A stretch of 64,000 nt of DNA. It comes from Porphyrobacter sp. HT-58-2 (GTDB lineage: Bacteria > Pseudomonadota > Alphaproteobacteria > Sphingomonadales > Sphingomonadaceae). The position numbers and the translations under genes were made by a program. Each line of letters starts with the position of its first letter. The stretch's first letter is position 1. Below the pieces are notes generated by a model. That model worked only from the letters and a program-made list of their open reading frames with translations. It had not been told where the DNA came from and did not search any database. Location: assembly GCF_002952215.1 (NCBI RefSeq), contig NZ_CP022600.1, forward strand, positions 1,674,001-1,738,000, given 5' to 3'. Of the stretch, positions 59,937 through 64,000 are shown one piece after another.

Positions 59937-61351
59937 AGCAGCCGGAAGCGGGGGAGAGTGCGGCATCAGTGGCCATCAAGGCACCGCTGGAGCGGGTCGA
60001 TCAATGGCAGGCTGCGGCTTATGGCAGCGGCGATCTGGGCTTTAATCTCTATTGGACCACCGTCAGCCTGTACATTTTGTACTATTACACCGATGTCCTT
60101 GGGATCCCGGCGACTGCTGCCGGTCTGGTATTTCTGCTCGCGATGCTGTGGGATGCGGTCACCGATCCGGTCATGGGGATCATCGCCCAGCGAACCCGCA
60201 CGCGCTGGGGAAGTTATCGCCCTTTCATCGCGGCCGGGGCAGTGCCGCTATGTCTTTCCATGATGCTGCTGTTTCATGATCCGGGGCTCGATGGCATTGC
60301 GTTGATCGCCTACGCGCTGGCCGTGCAGATCCTGTTTCGCACAGCCTACACGATCGCGAATATCCCCTACAGCGCACTTGCATCGAGCATGACCGATTCC
60401 TCGCGTGTCAGGAATGCCTTGTCAGCCTGGCGGATTTCGCTGGCGACCATCGGCAGCGCGTTTGTCGGATATTCCACCCTCAAACTGGTGTCCTTCTTCG
60501 GGCAGGGCGATGCGGCCAGAGGGTTCTTCCTCACTGCAACTCTTTACGGGGTGCTTTCGCTGCCATTCCTGCTGACAGTCAGTTGCCGCATCAACGAAGG
60601 CCGCGCGCGGCCGCGACAGGCTATGACGGTATCCTTGCGACAAGCGCTTGGGGTGCTGCGGCACAACAGGCCGTTCCTGATCGTGCTCGCGGCGACGATG
60701 TGTGCCACGCTTGGCGGGGTCATCAGCAGCAAGACGCTCGTCTATTACTTCAAGTATACGCTCGGTGATGAGGCAGCGGTGGGCATGGCGTTTGCAGCCA
60801 ATTCGCTGATCATCCTCATCGCCACGCCGCTATGGGCTGTGCTCACGTTGCACACCTCGAAACGTTTCGTCTGGCGTGTCGGGGCCATCTGCTCGATCAC
60901 TGGCTCAGTGCTGCTGTTTCTCAATCCGTTCGAGACGGTCTGGGTCGTGGTAGGCCTGGTAGCCTTGGTGGGAACGGGAGCGGCGGCTGGCTATCTCAGC
61001 TTCTGGTCGGCGCTGCCCGACACGGTTGAATATGGCGAGGTGCGAAGCGGCCTGCGGGTCGAATCTCCAACCTTCGGCATCATGAGTTTTGCGCAAAAGG
61101 CGAGCTATGGTCTTGCCGTTGCGCTTGCCGGAATGTTGCTCGACCTGATCGGTTATCGCCCCAATGTCGAACAATCGGCGGCGACACTTGCCGACCTAAA
61201 GGCGGTCATGACACTTGTCCCGGCCGCCTTCATATTGATCGCCGTCCTCGTGATCGGACACTACTCCCTTGATGCCCGCAATCACGCAAGGCTAGTGACG
61301 ATCCTGCGCAAACGTGCCGCAAGGGAATCCCGGAATTCAGCCCTGTCCTGA
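59933..61351 (+). CDS. Glycoside-pentoside-hexuronide (GPH) family cation symporter
   Basis: A 472-residue transporter with 12 membrane helices. The GPH signature is clear: [28 protein letters not shown] (about 30-57), [30 protein letters not shown] (about 70-99) and [12 protein letters not shown] (about 142-153). It probably takes up a sugar or glycoside with a cation. The start overlaps the preceding gene by 4 bp. No glycosidase gene is adjacent to name the substrate. Confidence 0.9.
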   Translation: MKQPEAGESAASVAIKAPLERVDQWQAAAYGSGDLGFNLYWTTVSLYILYYYTDVLGIPATAAGLVFLLAMLWDAVTDPVMGIIAQRTRTRWGSYRPFIAAGAVPLCLSMMLLFHDPGLDGIALIAYALAVQILFRTAYTIANIPYSALASSMTDSSRVRNALSAWRISLATIGSAFVGYSTLKLVSFFGQGDAARGFFLTATLYGVLSLPFLLTVSCRINEGRARPRQAMTVSLRQALGVLRHNRPFLIVLAATMCATLGGVISSKTLVYYFKYTLGDEAAVGMAFAANSLIILIATPLWAVLTLHTSKRFVWRVGAICSITGSVLLFLNPFETVWVVVGLVALVGTGAAAGYLSFWSALPDTVEYGEVRSGLRVESPTFGIMSFAQKASYGLAVALAGMLLDLIGYRPNVEQSAATLADLKAVMTLVPAAFILIAVLVIGHYSLDARNHARLVTILRKRAARESRNSALS

Positions 61352-61425
61352 GCCATGAGGTTCAGCCTGTCTGGCCGCGGAACGGGGCTGGAGACATGGC
61401 TGCATTCCGGCGATATGGACGCGGC

Positions 61426-61974
61426 ATGGCTCGGCTGCTCCTGTTCAACAAGCCCTTCGGCGTATTGTCGCAATTCACCGACCGTGGATCGCCCACGGAG
61501 CGGGCTACCTTGTCGGATTTCATCACGATGAAGGGCGTCTACCCCGCCGGGCGGCTTGACCGTGACAGCGAGGGGCTGCTGCTGCTGACTGATGATGGGC
61601 GGCTGCAAGCGCGCATTGCCGATCCGCGTTTCAAGCTGCCCAAGACCTATTTCGTGCAGGTCGAAGGCGATCCGCAGGAGGCGCAGCTGGAGGCCTTGCG
61701 CAAGGGCGTGCGGCTGAAGGATGGCATGACCCTGCCGGCTGAGGCATCGCGCATTGACGAACCAGCCCTGTGGCCGCGCGATCCGCCGATCCGCGTGCGC
61801 AAGTCCGTGCCTGACAGCTGGCTCAAACTCACGATCCGAGAAGGGCGCAACCGGCAGGTGCGCCGGATGACGGCCGCGGTAGGGCTTCCCACCTTGCGGC
61901 TGGTGCGCTGGTCGATCGGCGACTGGACTTTGGCAGGGGTCATGCCGGGACAGTTTATAGAGTTATCCGCATGA
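61426..61974 (+). CDS. Pseudouridine synthase, RluE/RsuA type
   Basis: A 182-residue enzyme without the S4 domain, like RluE, which modifies U2457 of 23S rRNA. The catalytic Asp is in [16 protein letters not shown] (about 41-56), [15 protein letters not shown] opens the fold, and [23 protein letters not shown] (about 138-160) is the third motif. The start is the ATG at 61426; a longer frame from 61396 has no support. The stop overlaps the rlmJ start by 4 bp. Confidence 0.9.
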   Translation: MARLLLFNKPFGVLSQFTDRGSPTERATLSDFITMKGVYPAGRLDRDSEGLLLLTDDGRLQARIADPRFKLPKTYFVQVEGDPQEAQLEALRKGVRLKDGMTLPAEASRIDEPALWPRDPPIRVRKSVPDSWLKLTIREGRNRQVRRMTAAVGLPTLRLVRWSIGDWTLAGVMPGQFIELSA

Positions 61975-62801
61975 ATTATCGTCATTCCTTTCATGCCGGC
62001 AACAGCGCCGATGTGGTCAAGCATGCGCTGCTGATTGCGCTTGTGAGGGCCTTGCAGTTGAAGCCTTCCGCGCTGACGCTGGTCGATACCCATGCCGGCT
62101 GCGGGCTGTATGATCTTGGCGGCGAGGAGGCCCGGCGCACCGGTGAAGCAACGCAGGGCGTGTTGCGCACCTTTGCCGATACGAACCCGCTGCTGGACGA
62201 CTACCGCGCCGCGGTGCTGGCAGTGAATGAGGGGAAAGAGCCGCGCCTCTATCCGGGAAGCCCGCGCATTCTGGCACAGTTGCTGCGCGAGCAGGACGTC
62301 CTGATCCTCAACGAAAAGCATCCCGAAGACATTAACGCCCTGCGCAGCGCGATGCGCGGGACGTCCGCCGCCGTGCATCAGCGCGATGCCTATGAGCTGT
62401 GGCTGGCGATGCTGCCCACTCGCACCCCGCGCGGGCTGGTGGTGGTCGACCCGCCCTACGAGCAGACTGATGAACGCACGCGGATCACCGCAACCCTTTC
62501 CGCCGCGCATCGCAAATGGGCGCATGGCGTGACGGTGATCTGGTATCCGCTGAAAGACCGCGCAGCGCATGAGCGGTGGAAGAGCAAGTTGCGCCAGACG
62601 GGTATCCCGAAATTCCTGAATGTGGAGCATTGGCTCTACGACACGGATCAGCCCGGCACCTTCAACGGCGCGGGGCTGTTCTTCGTCAATCCGCCCTATG
62701 CCTTTACGCAAGGCCTGCCGCTCTTGCTCGAGGCCCTTCGCGCGTGCCTTGCGCCGGAAGGGCAAAGGGGCAAGCTCACGGCGGACTGGTTGAACGCATA
62801 A
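61971..62801 (+). CDS. rlmJ: 23S rRNA (adenine2030-N6)-methyltransferase RlmJ
   Basis: A 276-residue methyltransferase. It starts [19 protein letters not shown], the RlmJ hallmark, then [13 protein letters not shown] (about 37-49) binds S-adenosylmethionine, and [12 protein letters not shown] (about 160-171) is the DPPY catalytic motif. It methylates A2030 of 23S rRNA. It is coupled to the pseudouridine synthase gene, forming an rRNA-modification pair. Confidence 0.94.
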   Translation: MNYRHSFHAGNSADVVKHALLIALVRALQLKPSALTLVDTHAGCGLYDLGGEEARRTGEATQGVLRTFADTNPLLDDYRAAVLAVNEGKEPRLYPGSPRILAQLLREQDVLILNEKHPEDINALRSAMRGTSAAVHQRDAYELWLAMLPTRTPRGLVVVDPPYEQTDERTRITATLSAAHRKWAHGVTVIWYPLKDRAAHERWKSKLRQTGIPKFLNVEHWLYDTDQPGTFNGAGLFFVNPPYAFTQGLPLLLEALRACLAPEGQRGKLTADWLNA

Positions 62802-62900
62802 GCCGGTCGCGCACAGCCGTCCGGCTTCGCCCTGCGCGCGCTACCTCATCGAAAATGTCCGGAAGGTGTTCGAAAAGTGCCATTCAGGCCCTTTGTCCAC

Positions 62901-62977
62901 TGGTCGGGACGAGAGGATTCGAACCTCCGACCCCCACACCCCCAGTGTGATGCGCTACCAGGCTGCGCTACGTCCCG
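62901..62977 (-). tRNA. tRNA-Pro (anticodon GGG)
   Basis: A 77-nt cloverleaf on the minus strand. The acceptor is CGGGACG/CGTCCCG with encoded ACCA, the D arm is GCGCAGCCTGGTAGCGC, the anticodon loop is CTGGGGG between TCACA and TGTGG, and the T arm contains GGTTCGAATCC. It shares the D-arm pattern of the tRNA-Pro(TGG) at 38152. Confidence 0.95.
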
Positions 62978-63174
62978 TCACCAGTGGAGCGGGGCCTATA
63001 GGGGGGAGGGACGGGGGTTGCAAGCCGCTTTCATGCAAAGTCTGGTGTGGCCGGTTCACAACGCATTTCCGCGCCATGATTGCGGCTCACTTGCATTGCT
63101 GCTAGGCGCGCCCACTTGAACGCAACGGGGCAACGCCCCGGCATTATCTCACGGGATCTGACGGGCCTTATCGC

Positions 63175-63501
63175 ATGACAATCGACCTTCTCGCCGCCGG
63201 GGCTGGTGCCGCCGCATCGCCTCCGTCTTGGACTGGTTTCCTGCCCATCGTCGGCATGATCGCAATCTTCTGGTTCCTGATCATCCGTCCGCAGATGAAG
63301 CGGCAGAAAGAACACCAGCAAAAGATCGCTGCCGTCAAGAAGGGCGATCAGGTCGTCACCGCGGGCGGGCTGGTCGGCAAGGTCGTCAAGGTCGACGAGA
63401 CCTATGTCGATCTGGAACTGGGGACCAATGTCCGGGTCAAGGCGATCAAGGCCACGCTGGGCGACATCATCCCGCCGGGCGGCACGCCTGCCAACGATTG
63501 A
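63175..63501 (+). CDS. yajC: Preprotein translocase subunit YajC
   Basis: A 108-residue protein with one membrane helix (about 22-41, FLPIVGMIAIFWFLIIRPQ), then MKRQKEHQQKIAAVKKGDQVVTAGG, the YajC hallmark. It is a partner of the SecDF complex that assists protein export. It lies 57 bp upstream of secD, the standard order. A short GGGGC-AAC-GCCCC hairpin (63127-63139) lies in the leader, of unknown meaning. Confidence 0.95.
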   Translation: MTIDLLAAGAGAAASPPSWTGFLPIVGMIAIFWFLIIRPQMKRQKEHQQKIAAVKKGDQVVTAGGLVGKVVKVDETYVDLELGTNVRVKAIKATLGDIIPPGGTPAND

Positions 63502-63558
63502 TCCGGTTCGCTCCCGGCCAACCGCACTCTGGTTCCTCGCGTGTGAGACCCTGACGCA

Positions 63559-64000
63559 ATGCTCGAATTCCCGCTTTGGAAAAAGCTCTGGCTCTGGGGA
63601 GTGACACTGGCCTTCGCCGTGCTGTCGCTGCCGTCGCTGTTCAATGTTTCGGGGCTGGACTGGCCTGCCGCCTTGCCCAATCCGCAGGTCAACCTCGGGC
63701 TTGACCTTGCCGGCGGTTCGCACCTGCTCCTTGAGGCCAAGGCTGATGACGTGCGCGTTCAGCGGCTGACGAACATGGAAGAAACCGTCCGCCAGTTGAT
63801 GCGCAATGCCAAGCCGCGCATCCGCATCGGCGATGTGTCGACCGCGAACGGGCAGCTCTCCTTCATGCTCAACGATGCCGGCGATATCGACCGGGCGCGC
63901 GGGCTGATCGAGCCGGTGATGCAGGGCGCGACCGTGACCCGCGAATGGGATCTGGCGGTGGTCGACGGACAGCGGATCGTGCTCACGCAGACCGATGCCG
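63559..64000 (+). CDS. secD: Protein translocase subunit SecD (5' part, cut by window end)
   Basis: The first about 147 residues of SecD. A membrane helix (about 8-28, LWLWGVTLAFAVLSLPSLF) and the family signature NLGLDLAGGSHLLLEAK (about 45-61) start the periplasmic P1 region. The frame runs off the window at 64000. SecD with SecF uses the proton gradient to pull proteins through the membrane. It follows yajC in one operon. Confidence 0.95.
   Translation, partial: MLEFPLWKKLWLWGVTLAFAVLSLPSLFNVSGLDWPAALPNPQVNLGLDLAGGSHLLLEAKADDVRVQRLTNMEETVRQLMRNAKPRIRIGDVSTANGQLSFMLNDAGDIDRARGLIEPVMQGATVTREWDLAVVDGQRIVLTQTDA

Overview
The window is about 65% GC. It reads as chromosome of an alphaproteobacterium, most likely order Sphingomonadales and probably Erythrobacteraceae. 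Signs of this are the alphaproteobacterial/plant-type GshA, a class I lysyl-tRNA synthetase, a sphingomonad-style TonB-dependent receptor, a gene-transfer-agent type holin, an IorAB oxidoreductase and the ABC permease/M1 peptidase fusion. The family assignment is inference, since no rRNA gene is present. Most of the window is ordinary housekeeping and metabolic sequence packed into short operons.

Layout. 1-6.4 kb: end of an unidentified gene with a terminator, a GNAT acetyltransferase, a TetR regulator, ygfZ, pyrC, then rarD cut in two by an IS3-family element with a 4 bp target duplication. 6.4-6.7 kb: an intergenic palindromic element with 35 bp perfect terminal inverted repeats. 6.7-20 kb: astD, a frameshifted selO, an alpha/beta hydrolase, a glycosyltransferase, yfgM-bamB, an ICMT-like membrane protein, gshA, rsmE, a small membrane protein with ubiA, and a YedK/HMCES protein. 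20-31 kb: an ABC ATPase with a 1200-residue permease/M1 peptidase, sixA-dinG, lysK, a DUF1003 protein and a prolyl-4-hydroxylase-like oxygenase. 31-38 kb: an RcnB-like Arg-rich protein, a flavin-binding protein, a degenerate GGDEF protein, ettA (frameshifted), an M28 peptidase (frameshifted) and a VIT transporter. 38-47 kb: tRNA-Pro(TGG), tRNA-Ile2(CAT), a deacetylase-fold protein, a histidine kinase, Lrp, NDH-2, accB-accC and aroQ. 47-55 kb: an orphan holin, a CitE-like lyase, a TonB receptor and an iorA-iorB-mocA operon facing xdhC. 55-59 kb: a less GC-rich accessory stretch with an M23 peptidase, a membrane protein and an IS256-family element with an 8 bp target duplication. 59-64 kb: an unknown gene coupled to a GPH symporter, rluE-type and rlmJ rRNA modification genes, tRNA-Pro(GGG), yajC and the start of secD.

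Functional groups. accB/accC make biotin carboxylase components of acetyl-CoA carboxylase. iorA/iorB with mocA and xdhC form an oxidoreductase plus its cofactor maturation factors. yfgM/bamB serve envelope assembly and yajC/secD serve protein export. rsmE, rlmJ and the RluE-type gene modify rRNA.

Three coding sequences are broken by frameshifts (selO by an imperfect tandem duplication of about 89 bp, ettA and the M28 peptidase by single-base changes in homopolymers) and one by an IS (rarD). The two homopolymer indels lie within 2 kb of each other and may be sequencing errors. I found no convincing new multi-gene system. The best unexplained items are the 272 bp palindromic element, the 145 bp convergent overlap of mocA and xdhC, several palindromic operator candidates, and the hairpin built into the IS256 element.
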